Source: a virus. Taken from it: a DNA stretch of 40,276 nucleotides. Made by a program: the position numbers and the translations under genes. The notes beneath the pieces are model-generated. The model searched no databases, was not told where the DNA came from, and saw only the letters and a program-made list of their open reading frames with translations. The DNA is taken from positions 1-40,276 of IMG/VR virus record IMGVR_UViG_3300005825_000039; one strand, given 5' to 3'. Of the stretch, positions 1 to 8,294 are shown in pieces; the first letter of the stretch is position 1, and the number at the start of each line of letters is the position of its first letter.

Positions 1-1
1 C

Positions 2-1495
2 CCTGATGAGAACCCGGTCAAGTGGGAAGAGTTTAAACAATACAACATCCAGGACGTGGTCGCGGAGCGCGACCTCTACCACTGGCTCCAGCGGTACCCG
101 ATGCCGCCCTCGGAGCAGGAGCTGTACGCGCTCGACCAGGACATCAACGACACCGGGCTCCCCATCAACATGCAGCTGGTGGAGGGCGCGTGCCACATCT
201 ATGCCGCGGAGAAGGCGCGGCTGTTCCAGCAGCTCAAGGAAGTCACCGGGCTCGACAACCCGAACAGCGTGCAACAGCTCATCCCCTGGTTCGCTGAGCA
301 GGGGCTCTCGATGCCCAACATGCAGAAGGACACGGTGGCCCAAGCTCTCACCATCCAGGGGCTCCCTGAGCGGCCCAGGGAGGCTCTGGAGATACGGCAG
401 AAGCTAGCCCGTACCAGTGCCGAAAAGTGGGTCGCCCTCCGCCGTTCCGTGGCCCGAGAGGATAGCAGAGCCCGCTTCATGTTCGCGATGAACGGCGCAT
501 CGAGAACGCTCCGGTGGGCCGGCCGTATTGTGCAGATTCACAACCTCCCCTGGACCCGAGTAAAGGCGCCGGGGCTGTCCACCCTGGTAGCCAGTGGCGC
601 CCGTGACATCGTGGCGATGCTCTACCCCGACGTGCTGGAGGTGCTCACCTCCACCATCCGCAACGCAATCACCGCCCCAGATGGGCACCTCCTCGTGGTG
701 GTGGACCTCTCGAATATCGAGTCCCGGGTCATCGGCTACGTGTCAGGTTGTGCCCGGCTGAACGCGGTCTTCACCGAGGGTCGCGACCCCTACCGGGATT
801 ACGCTTCGGTATTGTTCAGCATCCCAGAGCACGAGGTCACGAAGGAGCAGCGTAATTGGTGCAAGCCGCCGGCACTCGGATGTGGCTACCAGCTCGGCTG
901 GAGAGGACTCATCGAGTACGCTGAAGGGATGGGCGTGGAGATGGAGGAAGAGCAGTCCGCCCGAGCAGTCACCGTCTTTCGCTCCACCTACCATGAGATA
1001 CCGACGATGTGGCAGTGGCTCGCGAACGCATGCATTGCCGTGACCCGAGACCGAGGACTGCGTTTAAATGGGTATGCTGTATCGATATACAGGGATGAAA
1101 ACTTTCTCTTCATCGAGCTTCCCGGGGGCCACCGGCTGACCTACTTTCAGCCCGAAGTTCACGTCAACATGTGGGACCGCGAAGCGTTCACCTACATGGG
1201 TAAGAACCAAACCACGGGGCTGTGGAGCCGGGTCTTCACGCACGGCGGAAAGATAACGGAGAACATCGTGCAGGCCATCGCAAGAGATATCCTGGTCCAC
1301 GGCATGAAGCTGTGCGCGGCGAACGGGGTGCGCCTCATTGGTCACGTTCACGACGAACTCATTGCTCTGGTTAAGGCCGCCCTGGCGAAGGAGACAATGG
1401 AACGGATGATACGCTTGATGTCAGTTACCCCCGGCTCGCTCCCCGGGCTCCGGCTTGCTGCCGAGGGGTTCATAGCCAAGGAGTACAGGAAGTGA
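2..1495 (+). CDS. Family A (Pol I-like) DNA polymerase, 5'-truncated by the window edge
   Basis: Replicative phage DNA polymerase of family A. The frame is open from base 2, so the start and most of the 3'-5' exonuclease domain lie outside the window. The first visible residues contain an Exo III-type motif (YNIQDVVAERDL, near 41-75). Polymerase motif A is DLSNIESRV (catalytic Asp near 703). Motif B is an unusual RNWCKPPALGCGYQLG (Lys near 863). Motif C is HDE (near 1348). A GTG at 56 could be mistaken for a start but lies inside the exonuclease motif. The stop overlaps the next gene (TGATG), so the two are translationally coupled. An octamer GTTTAAAC lies at 31 and GTTTAAAT at 1062. The three polymerase motifs make the family assignment secure. 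Confidence 0.95.
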   Translation, partial: PDENPVKWEEFKQYNIQDVVAERDLYHWLQRYPMPPSEQELYALDQDINDTGLPINMQLVEGACHIYAAEKARLFQQLKEVTGLDNPNSVQQLIPWFAEQGLSMPNMQKDTVAQALTIQGLPERPREALEIRQKLARTSAEKWVALRRSVAREDSRARFMFAMNGASRTLRWAGRIVQIHNLPWTRVKAPGLSTLVASGARDIVAMLYPDVLEVLTSTIRNAITAPDGHLLVVVDLSNIESRVIGYVSGCARLNAVFTEGRDPYRDYASVLFSIPEHEVTKEQRNWCKPPALGCGYQLGWRGLIEYAEGMGVEMEEEQSARAVTVFRSTYHEIPTMWQWLANACIAVTRDRGLRLNGYAVSIYRDENFLFIELPGGHRLTYFQPEVHVNMWDREAFTYMGKNQTTGLWSRVFTHGGKITENIVQAIARDILVHGMKLCAANGVRLIGHVHDELIALVKAALAKETMERMIRLMSVTPGSLPGLRLAAEGFIAKEYRK

Positions 1496-1875
1496 TGTCA
1501 AACCCACTACGGCCAATAGTCGAGGCTGACGTGACAGCCGCCTGCGTGAAGCATGCGAAGTCGCTCGGGTTCCTATGCAGAAAGCTCGTATCCCCCGGGC
1601 ATCGTGGATTCCCGGACTACATGTTCGTCAACCCCGATGGGCTCCCCTTCTTCATCGAGTTCAAGGCTCCTGGAGAGAAACCGAAACCGTGGCAGGTGCG
1701 CGAGATGCACCGACTCGCACAGCAAGGACTTCACTGTTATGTCATCGACAACATCCCCGCAGGTGTCGACCTCGTTACCTTCCTGGCTGACTCTGAGCGA
1801 GTCGTTGCCGAAGCCCAAGCCGCAGCCGAGGAAATTGCACAGCTATCAGCAGAGAGCGGTCCAGCACATCATTGA
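1495..1875 (+). CDS. VRR-NUC domain nuclease
   Basis: A 126-residue single-domain VRR-NUC (PD-(D/E)XK superfamily) nuclease. The core is clear: an N-terminal helix (EADVTAACVKHAKSLG), then GFPDYMFV with the metal-binding Asp, then FIEFKAPGEKPKP with the E-x-K pair, then a downstream Gln helix (WQVREMHRLAQQG). Stand-alone VRR-NUC proteins are commonly encoded beside SNF2 helicases in phages and are thought to act as structure-specific nucleases in replication or recombination; the substrate here is unknown. ATG at 1495 overlaps the polymerase stop by one base; GTG at 1492 is an alternative. The C-terminus (about 25 residues, Ala/Glu rich) overlaps the helicase gene in another frame. Confidence 0.93.
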   Translation: MSNPLRPIVEADVTAACVKHAKSLGFLCRKLVSPGHRGFPDYMFVNPDGLPFFIEFKAPGEKPKPWQVREMHRLAQQGLHCYVIDNIPAGVDLVTFLADSERVVAEAQAAAEEIAQLSAESGPAHH

Positions 1876-3241
1876 CCACCCGTTCTGCGCGCTGTGGCTC
1901 GACATGGGGCTCGGCAAGACGGTCATCACGCTCACGGCTATATCTGAGCTGCAGCAGCGGCTCCTGTGCGGCTCGGTGATAGTGCTCGCCCCGAAGCGTG
2001 TCTGCCAAACGGTGTGGAGGCAAGAGGCGAAGAAGTGGCCTCACCTGAAGCACCTCCGATTCAGCTACATCGGTGGTGATGTGAAGGCGCGGACTCGTGC
2101 GTACCGGGTACCAGCAGACATCTACCTATGTGGCTATAGCAACATAGCGTGGCTCGTGGCACAGCTCGAACACCATTACCTGAAACGAGGGAAGTACCTT
2201 CCATTCAACATGGCAGTGTACGACGAGGTAACGAAACTTAAGCATGCGGAGACGCAGCGGCACGAAGCGTGGCGAACGCTGGTGCCGTTCTTGCAACGCC
2301 GGGTGGGCCTCACCGGAACTCCCGCGGCGCAGGGTTACGACAACCTCTTTGGGCAGTATCTCGCCATAGACGGAGGGCAACGGCTGGGCCAAGCCCACGG
2401 TGAGTTCAGGCGCAGTTTCTTTTGGTTCGAGGGTTTCGGGCACCAGGGAAAGTACGTTCCCCACGACCTCGGCCGGAAGCACATTGAGAACGCTCTCAGC
2501 GACATCACCATCCAGATGAACGCAGAGGACTACCTCGAAGTCCCTAGCGTAAGTTTAAACGATGTGAAGGTGGAGCTGTCTCCAGAACAGCGGGTGATGT
2601 ACGAACAGCTGGAGAAGGAGCTGTTCCTGAAGCTGGAGCAGACCAGCATCGAGGTGTTCAACGCTGCATCGCTCTCCATGAAGACCCGGCAGTTCGCCAA
2701 TGGTGCGCTCTACCACACCGACACCGATGGGCCGGCGAAGCCCTGGTCTATCGTGCATGAGCTGAAGTACGAGGTGCTCGACAGCATCATCGAGGAGGCC
2801 AACGAGAAGCCGGTGCTGGTCGCATACGCCTTCGTGCATGACGCGGAGAGAATCAAAAAGCGCTACAAGCACGTCGAGCACTTCAGTGCGAAGCTGAGCG
2901 AGAAGAAGGCTATCGACATGGAGGCTCGCTGGAACCGGGGGGATATCCCTGTCTTAATTGGACACCCACAGAGCATGGGCCATGGCCTGAACCTGCAGGA
3001 AGGCCCCTGCCAGGACCTTGTCTTCCTCGGGCTACCATGGTCCCTTGAGGACTACCTGCAGACCATTGGTCGCATCAAGAGGCAGGGCGGCCAGCAGCAC
3101 ATCACCGTACACCGGGTGCTCGCCCGGGCGACCACCGATATGGTGATGCTCCGGGCAATCAAGATGAACGACGACACCCAGGAGGGACTGAAGCAGGCCC
3201 TGAACGAGTACCGGCTGGAGAAGCTCACTGGAGCGGGTTGA
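1739..3241 (+). CDS. SNF2-family DEAD/DEAH-type DNA helicase
   Basis: About 500 residues. Visible helicase motifs: an N-terminal Q-like region (LHSYQQRAVQHI), Walker A DMGLGKTVITL, a DEVT box in place of DEAH, motif III GLTGTPAAQGYDNLF, and a C-terminal motif VI region (DYLQTIGRIKRQGGQ). This is the compact SNF2 form common in phages, probably remodelling branched DNA or assisting replication with the adjacent VRR-NUC nuclease. The start is uncertain: ATG 1739 has AAGGA about 10 nt upstream and overlaps the nuclease gene by 137 bp; GTG 1763 and TTG 1805 are alternatives. The conserved region begins near 1820. The 3' end overlaps the convergent structural gene by 17 bp, with no obvious terminator between. 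Octamer site at 2553 (S-L-N). Confidence 0.9.
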   Translation: MSSTTSPQVSTSLPSWLTLSESLPKPKPQPRKLHSYQQRAVQHIIDHPFCALWLDMGLGKTVITLTAISELQQRLLCGSVIVLAPKRVCQTVWRQEAKKWPHLKHLRFSYIGGDVKARTRAYRVPADIYLCGYSNIAWLVAQLEHHYLKRGKYLPFNMAVYDEVTKLKHAETQRHEAWRTLVPFLQRRVGLTGTPAAQGYDNLFGQYLAIDGGQRLGQAHGEFRRSFFWFEGFGHQGKYVPHDLGRKHIENALSDITIQMNAEDYLEVPSVSLNDVKVELSPEQRVMYEQLEKELFLKLEQTSIEVFNAASLSMKTRQFANGALYHTDTDGPAKPWSIVHELKYEVLDSIIEEANEKPVLVAYAFVHDAERIKKRYKHVEHFSAKLSEKKAIDMEARWNRGDIPVLIGHPQSMGHGLNLQEGPCQDLVFLGLPWSLEDYLQTIGRIKRQGGQQHITVHRVLARATTDMVMLRAIKMNDDTQEGLKQALNEYRLEKLTGAG

Positions 3242-5354
3242 CGACCCCTACGGAATCTTCAAGCCGCTCCCTCCCCTCCTGGCCGGCTGCAGCGCCGGGG
3301 CCGGCGAGACCGAAGCCTGGAGCACGCTCGAACACCGGGCGGGTCAGCTCCTTACGGAGGATGCTCTGGAGCCTCTGCCCGAGCTGCATCGCGAACATAC
3401 CCGTGGCCGCCCCACCGACCACGGCTCCGATGGAGTCCGATGCCCCCATCGCGCCGGCGCTGGTCATCAACGTCTCCAGCGCCGCGGTGAGGTTCGCGGA
3501 GTTCATGTACCCAGTTCCCGAGCGGTTGGTTGCCATCTGTTTCGGGATGAGGCGGGCCGCGTAGGAGTTCAGCTTTGCCAGCTCCCGGTGCTCCTGCGCC
3601 GTGAGAAGCCGCTCGATTAGAGCCGAGTTCTGCTCGTTCGCTTTCCGCCACGCAGTGGTGAACCTCTCGGGAGAGATGAGCCCATCTGGACCGGTAACCG
3701 CCAGTTTAAACCTCTCCATCGCCGCCCCCTTCAGGGCAGTGAAGACGGGTCCGTCGTGACCGTTCGCTTCCTGCACCCGCCGCAGCACCTCCAGGGTGTG
3801 CGTGTTCCCGAAGGGGTTCGCGCTCGGGCTGGTGGACCCGAAGATGAGTTCAGTCACCTTATCGCCCGAGACCTCCTTGTCCTCGATAACCCGCTGCAGT
3901 ACCTTCCCAGCGGGGTCAGGCTTCTTATCGCCCGACTTGTATCGCCCCCTCCGCGGTGAATAGAGGTGCCCATACTTGGCCCGATACTTGATGCCGTCCT
4001 GCAGCGCAGAGACCGCTGCCGGGTCTCCAGCGACCTTCCCTTGTCCGACTAGCCCGGCCAGCTCTTCATCGATGTTCTCCACCACCTGCCTCAGGACACG
4101 GTCTTCGCTCCGGGTCCCCTTTCCCACCCGGTTCGAGGCGAACTTCCGCAGCATATGAATCGCATCGGCGCCAACGGTGACCCGGGTGGTCCCGGGCGGG
4201 AGGTTCTCCGGCGTGACAAACTGCCGCGCCTTTCCCATCCAGTCCGCCACGTTCGGGAGCCCGGTCGGGTCGTGAACAGCTTCTGGCGGGAGCCGCTGTA
4301 TCACGCTGTCCACGAGGCCCTCCGCATCGGCCAGCTCTATGTCCACCTTGTTGTTTCGCATGTAGTCAAAGGCTTGGTCGACCTTATCGTTCAGCTCTTT
4401 CGCGCCCTCACGCAGAGGACCCACTCCGGCCATGACCCGCTGGGGCACCGTGCCCGAAGGGATGCTCGGGTCCGCTTTGTTCTGTACGGTACCGAGCCTC
4501 TCGCCAACGGCACCCCGTTGCGCGTTCAGGAAGTTCGTCGCCTCGTCCGCGACATCGGGCCCCTCCATCCCGGCGAGGAGCCGCTGCTCATAACGCTGGT
4601 CAACGACGTTCCCCGTCTCCTGCCCCCGAGTGAGGGGGAGCCCGGTAGCGGGGTCGGTGCGGTTGGTGATGGGAGGCATCCGCCCTGAGGAGCCGGCAGG
4701 AGGGGGAGGGAGCGCGGCACCACTCTCCCGCCCCAGGCCGGAGAGGGTCCTTGCGACGAGCTGGGGGGCCACATCCCCGACAGCGCCCCCTATCCCCCCG
4801 AAGAGGCTCTGCCGTAGCTTTCCCTGGGCCGTGTTCGTGGGGTCGAACTGGCTGATGCCCTGCGCGGACCCGTAGGCCAGCCCGCGTAGTGCTGAAGGCA
4901 CCGCGGCCAGGGGGCGGACCAGACCAGGGGCGACCCCTCCGGTGCTCACCACGTTGCCGGCCATCTCAGGAGCGACAGCCCAGGGGTACCCGGTCTGCAC
5001 GTCCCCCTGGTAACGAGCGATGTCCTCGTTCACCCCCCGGGTGTACTCGTCAGCAGTCCCCGGCGCCACAGCCCCTGCCATCTCCCCTACGTTTAAACCA
5101 AGCTGCTTCGCCCCCTGAAACGTGTTCATCATCCCCCGGCCGGCGGCGATTCCGGGGACGTCTAGGGGGCCGATGCCCATCCGCTGGAGCCGCATCCGGG
5201 CCTCCTTCGCGGGGTCGGTGCGGTGGGACATGTCTCGCTCCAGCCGCTGCCGCTGCTCCAGAGTACGGAGGTACTGGATGCCCTCGTCAGTGAGACGACC
5301 TGCGGACTTGGCTGCCCGGTACTGCTCAAGCTGTTGAAGTTCATCCTTGGTCAT
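3225..5354 (-). CDS. Large internal virion / DNA-ejection protein (candidate)
   Basis: A 709-residue protein and the last gene of the leftward structural operon. It starts with a charged helical segment (MTKDELQQLEQYRAAKSAGR), continues with Ala/Gly-rich stretches (residues about 90-200) resembling amphipathic or membrane-active segments of ejection proteins, then a long helical region. No enzymatic motif was recognised. It follows two other Ala/Gln/Gly-rich virion proteins, the usual arrangement of podovirus ejectosome proteins (three consecutive genes after the nozzle), so the call is by position and composition. The start overlaps the previous gene by four bases (ATGA). It contains octamer sites at 3704 (F-K) and 5091 (G-L-N). 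It converges on the SNF2 helicase. Confidence 0.6.
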   Translation of the reverse strand: MTKDELQQLEQYRAAKSAGRLTDEGIQYLRTLEQRQRLERDMSHRTDPAKEARMRLQRMGIGPLDVPGIAAGRGMMNTFQGAKQLGLNVGEMAGAVAPGTADEYTRGVNEDIARYQGDVQTGYPWAVAPEMAGNVVSTGGVAPGLVRPLAAVPSALRGLAYGSAQGISQFDPTNTAQGKLRQSLFGGIGGAVGDVAPQLVARTLSGLGRESGAALPPPPAGSSGRMPPITNRTDPATGLPLTRGQETGNVVDQRYEQRLLAGMEGPDVADEATNFLNAQRGAVGERLGTVQNKADPSIPSGTVPQRVMAGVGPLREGAKELNDKVDQAFDYMRNNKVDIELADAEGLVDSVIQRLPPEAVHDPTGLPNVADWMGKARQFVTPENLPPGTTRVTVGADAIHMLRKFASNRVGKGTRSEDRVLRQVVENIDEELAGLVGQGKVAGDPAAVSALQDGIKYRAKYGHLYSPRRGRYKSGDKKPDPAGKVLQRVIEDKEVSGDKVTELIFGSTSPSANPFGNTHTLEVLRRVQEANGHDGPVFTALKGAAMERFKLAVTGPDGLISPERFTTAWRKANEQNSALIERLLTAQEHRELAKLNSYAARLIPKQMATNRSGTGYMNSANLTAALETLMTSAGAMGASDSIGAVVGGAATGMFAMQLGQRLQSILRKELTRPVFERAPGFGLAGPGAAAGQEGRERLEDSVGVVNPLQ

Positions 5355-6460
5355 TTCTTCAGGTGCCCCGGGTTGACCATCGGGAGCGGCCGGGACCCCA
5401 CCAACTTGTTGAAGTCACCCCGGAGCTTGTTCAGGTTGAACGCCAACTCCTCCGGGGGCTTGTAGTCGAAGGTGAAGTCAGCCAGCTCCTCCGCCCCCGC
5501 CGCGGCCCCCTTCTCCTTCAGGAAATTGAGCATCTTCTGGTGCTTGTCCTGGGCTCTGAGAGATGCGTTGCGGAGGATGTTCAGCAGTACGAAGTTCGTG
5601 AACGGCTCCAGCTTGGTCCCCGGCGAGATGCTGATGGCGTAGGCCCGCTCGCCCTCGGATATGGCCCCGGTGAACGCCTTCAGCTTTTCCAGCACCACCT
5701 CGCCCATCTGGCTGTTGAAGACCTCATAGCTCGCCACCGAGTTCGGGTCGAGCCCGAGGAACTTCGAGATGCCCTTACGGAGGTCCGCCCACTGCCCGGT
5801 GGGGGCGCCCTGAGCAATGAGGTCCCCTAGGACCTGGAGGCCCTGGTCCGCAGCGAAGAGGGCAGGACCCGCCTCCTGGTAGCCCTTGAGGGTCTCGCTC
5901 AGGGTTGACTGGTTCATCGCCTGGAAGGGGCTCACCTTGGCCCCGGTCGCGGGATACACGGTGGTGCCCCCGACATGCACCGACTGCGCCTTCGACTTGT
6001 TCAGCTCCATCATCGTGTCCATGATTCGGCTTCGGTCAGCGGGGTCGAGGCTGTTCAGGTAGTTCGCGGTCTGGATGTCCGCGGGGAGCTTCTCCGGCTG
6101 TGCCGCGTTCATTGCCATCTGGGTCATCAGCTCGGGCACCGACTCCGGGAAGTACTTCCCGAGGAAGCCCATCATCTGCTCGCCCTGAGGCCCGAGCATA
6201 CCTGCCGCCTGCTGCTGGAACTCCGGGCTCTGGATGCTCTGGAGCCGCTCCCGGCGCATGTCGAGGTCGCTCAACCTCTGCTGGTTCATCTGCTGCTCTT
6301 GGTCGCCCAGCAGATACTGCTGCTGACTCTGCATCCCGAGGAGGCCCCCGGTGCCGAGCGCTCCGAGCGCTCCCCGCTCGGGATTAGCGGCAAGAATCCC
6401 CAGCCCCATGTGGAACAGGGGGTTCTTCATCGCCCCATTGACCCGGTCTAGAAAGCTCAT
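5351..6460 (-). CDS. Virion protein, candidate ejection protein
   Basis: A 369-residue protein. The N-terminus (MSFLDRVNGAMKNPLFHMGLG) and a Gly/Leu-rich stretch are followed by a long Gln-rich helical region and a conserved-looking segment GAISEGERAYAISISPG near residues 280-300. It sits second in the trio of candidate ejection proteins. The start is ATG at 6460 behind GGAGG; the octamer GTTTAAAT (minus sense) occupies the spacer between ribosome binding site and start, and its last two bases are the first two of the ATG. The stop overlaps the next start (ATGA). No catalytic residues seen. Confidence 0.6.
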   Translation of the reverse strand: MSFLDRVNGAMKNPLFHMGLGILAANPERGALGALGTGGLLGMQSQQQYLLGDQEQQMNQQRLSDLDMRRERLQSIQSPEFQQQAAGMLGPQGEQMMGFLGKYFPESVPELMTQMAMNAAQPEKLPADIQTANYLNSLDPADRSRIMDTMMELNKSKAQSVHVGGTTVYPATGAKVSPFQAMNQSTLSETLKGYQEAGPALFAADQGLQVLGDLIAQGAPTGQWADLRKGISKFLGLDPNSVASYEVFNSQMGEVVLEKLKAFTGAISEGERAYAISISPGTKLEPFTNFVLLNILRNASLRAQDKHQKMLNFLKEKGAAAGAEELADFTFDYKPPEELAFNLNKLRGDFNKLVGSRPLPMVNPGHLKK

Positions 6461-6475
6461 TTAAACGCCTCCTCC

Positions 6476-7561
6476 TTAGTTCCCCGGGTACATCCCGTAG
6501 CCGTAGGGGCCGTAGTTCGGGTTCAGGGTCGGCGGCAGGAGCGACCTGGGCATGTCGAATCCGCCAGTGCCTTGCGGAACTTGCATCTCAGTGCCCATCC
6601 CCCCGAGGCCACTGAGGCCCCCCAGGGCGCTCCCCACGGCGCTCGCTGCGGTTCCCAAGCCCCCGAGGGCGCCCCCCACCCCAGGCATCCCCATCAGGGT
6701 TGTCCCCACGCCCAGGATGGCCTGCAGGGGGCTCATGCCGGGGCTCTTGCTCTCAGTGGCGGTGGTCCCCTCCGAGGTCCCCGTCGAGGTCCCCTCCGAG
6801 GTGCCCCCGAGCTGCCCGAGAGGGTACAGGAGGGAAGCCGCCCTCTGAGCTTGGGTGTAGGGCGCATCCTGGTTGTAGTAGTGCGCTGCCTGGGCCCCCT
6901 GCCTCGCCAAATCATCCTGAGCTTGGTACATGCTCCCCACACCGAACTGGGCCTGATAGGGCGCCTGGGAGAGGTTCAGCGCGGTCGGCGCGTAGTTCAG
7001 GCCGAACTGCTGCTGCTGCAGACCGCTGTTGTAAGCCCCGAGAGCAAGGCCCGCCTGGGCGTTGCTCAGCCCCTGGGAGGCGAGGCCGCCGGCAACACCC
7101 CTCGCGATGGCGTCCCGGCTGGAGCCGCCCTCCTGCCCCGCCATCGTGGTCCCGGTGCGGATGGCCGGCATGATGTTCAAATCAAGCCCCTGCTGCGCCT
7201 GCTGCGCGAGCGCGTTCGAGGCGCCCTGGTAGTAGGGGTTGCTCGCGAGGTCGGTCGCGTTGAGGGTCTGCTGGTACGCTCCGAGCGCAGGGTTAACCAG
7301 CCCCGGCATCACGTTCTGTGCGTTCGCCAGCTGCCCCTGGAGCGCTCCCGTCTGGGTCGCGTTCATTGGGGTGTAAGTGTCCCCATAGAACGACAGGGGC
7401 TGGTTCAGGATGTCAGTGGCTGCGCCCCCAAGCGCTTCCAGCCCCGGCACCGCGGGCGCGTAGGGGGCCCGCGTCATGTTCTGCGTCGAGTTCTGCGTCG
7501 TGCTCTGCTGGGAGCTTTTCCGCTGGGTTCCGCCCCCAAGGAGTCCACTCAGGAATCCCAT
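6476..7561 (-). CDS. Gln/Ala/Gly-rich virion protein, candidate ejection protein
   Basis: About 361 residues beginning MGFLSGLLGGGTQ, followed by a Ser/Thr/Gln linker, an Ala/Gln-rich central helix region, a Gly/Ala-rich hydrophobic segment (LGGLGTAASAVGSALGGL) and a Pro/Tyr/Gly tail. This N-terminal pattern and composition are typical of a widespread podovirus internal virion protein family. The longer frame to 7636 overlaps the upstream gene; AAGGAG six bases before ATG 7561 (three before ATG 7564) supports the short form. First of three candidate ejection genes after the nozzle gene. No enzymatic motif. Confidence 0.6.
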   Translation of the reverse strand: MGFLSGLLGGGTQRKSSQQSTTQNSTQNMTRAPYAPAVPGLEALGGAATDILNQPLSFYGDTYTPMNATQTGALQGQLANAQNVMPGLVNPALGAYQQTLNATDLASNPYYQGASNALAQQAQQGLDLNIMPAIRTGTTMAGQEGGSSRDAIARGVAGGLASQGLSNAQAGLALGAYNSGLQQQQFGLNYAPTALNLSQAPYQAQFGVGSMYQAQDDLARQGAQAAHYYNQDAPYTQAQRAASLLYPLGQLGGTSEGTSTGTSEGTTATESKSPGMSPLQAILGVGTTLMGMPGVGGALGGLGTAASAVGSALGGLSGLGGMGTEMQVPQGTGGFDMPRSLLPPTLNPNYGPYGYGMYPGN

Positions 7562-7571
7562 CATGCTCTCC

Positions 7572-8294
7572 TTATGTGAGGCCCGCCTGGACCCAGCCAC
7601 CGTCGTAGACGTAGAGACGATTATTGGCTGAATCATAGCAGATGGGCACGAAGCCCGACCTGGAGTTCGGGACCCCGGTGGGGACCCCGGACACCGAGGG
7701 TATAAACAGGAAGCCGTCGGTGCTTGTGGTCCCCAAGGAGCCTGACCCGAGTGCCACGTCGCCCCCGTCGAAAGCGGCGAGGTAGGTTTCGATGACGGCC
7801 TGGGTGTCGTGCGTCACCTGAGAGATGGTGTGCGACTTGGTGGACACCTTGCTCCGGTGCTCGACCACGTAGTTCTGGGCAGCCACCGAGTAGCTCGTGA
7901 GCGCCCTGACCTGGACCACTGCCTCAGACCCGAGTGCCGCGATGCTCGCGGTCTCCGTGCTGAGGTCGGTAGCGGTCACAACAAACGCAGCCTGCCCATC
8001 TGCGTTATCGAGGTACTGCGCTTTCGTGAAGACGTTGTTGAAGTCCTCAAGCGCCATCCGGCCCCACCTGGAGCCCGCCCAGTCCTCTGCATAGCCGTAG
8101 AACCCTTTCCCGGGCCCGGGGTCACCGGCGTCTCCGAAGTACTGGAGCATGCCTACCCGAGGCTTGTCAGGGACCCGCACCGGGTCCAGCTCCAGCCGGG
8201 TGGCGAGCGCATCGGCAATCGCAAGCAGCTGACTCCAGATGTAGTCCGGAGCCCACTCTTCGGGAACCGGGAGCGGGATGTACTCAGCGACCAC
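7572..8294 (-). CDS. Structural protein of the tail module, unknown role
   Basis: A 240-residue protein starting GTG GTC GCT behind GGGAG with a seven-base spacer, overlapping the nozzle gene end by 11 bp. The N-terminal 70 residues are globular (YIPLPVPEEWAPDYIWSQL). The C-terminal third is beta-rich and ends with a repeat-like surface segment (ICYDSANNRLYVYDGGWV), which resembles the short Tyr/Trp beta modules at the ends of tail-associated proteins. It lies between nozzle and ejection genes, so a tail accessory or virion protein is likely. No family was recognised with confidence. Confidence 0.55.
   Translation of the reverse strand: MVAEYIPLPVPEEWAPDYIWSQLLAIADALATRLELDPVRVPDKPRVGMLQYFGDAGDPGPGKGFYGYAEDWAGSRWGRMALEDFNNVFTKAQYLDNADGQAAFVVTATDLSTETASIAALGSEAVVQVRALTSYSVAAQNYVVEHRSKVSTKSHTISQVTHDTQAVIETYLAAFDGGDVALGSGSLGTTSTDGFLFIPSVSGVPTGVPNSRSGFVPICYDSANNRLYVYDGGWVQAGLT

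Noticed and set aside
6572-7579. 335-codon plus-strand open frame
   Set aside because: Antisense to the Gln/Ala-rich virion protein; Arg/Gly/Pro/His composition typical of a GC-rich shadow frame.
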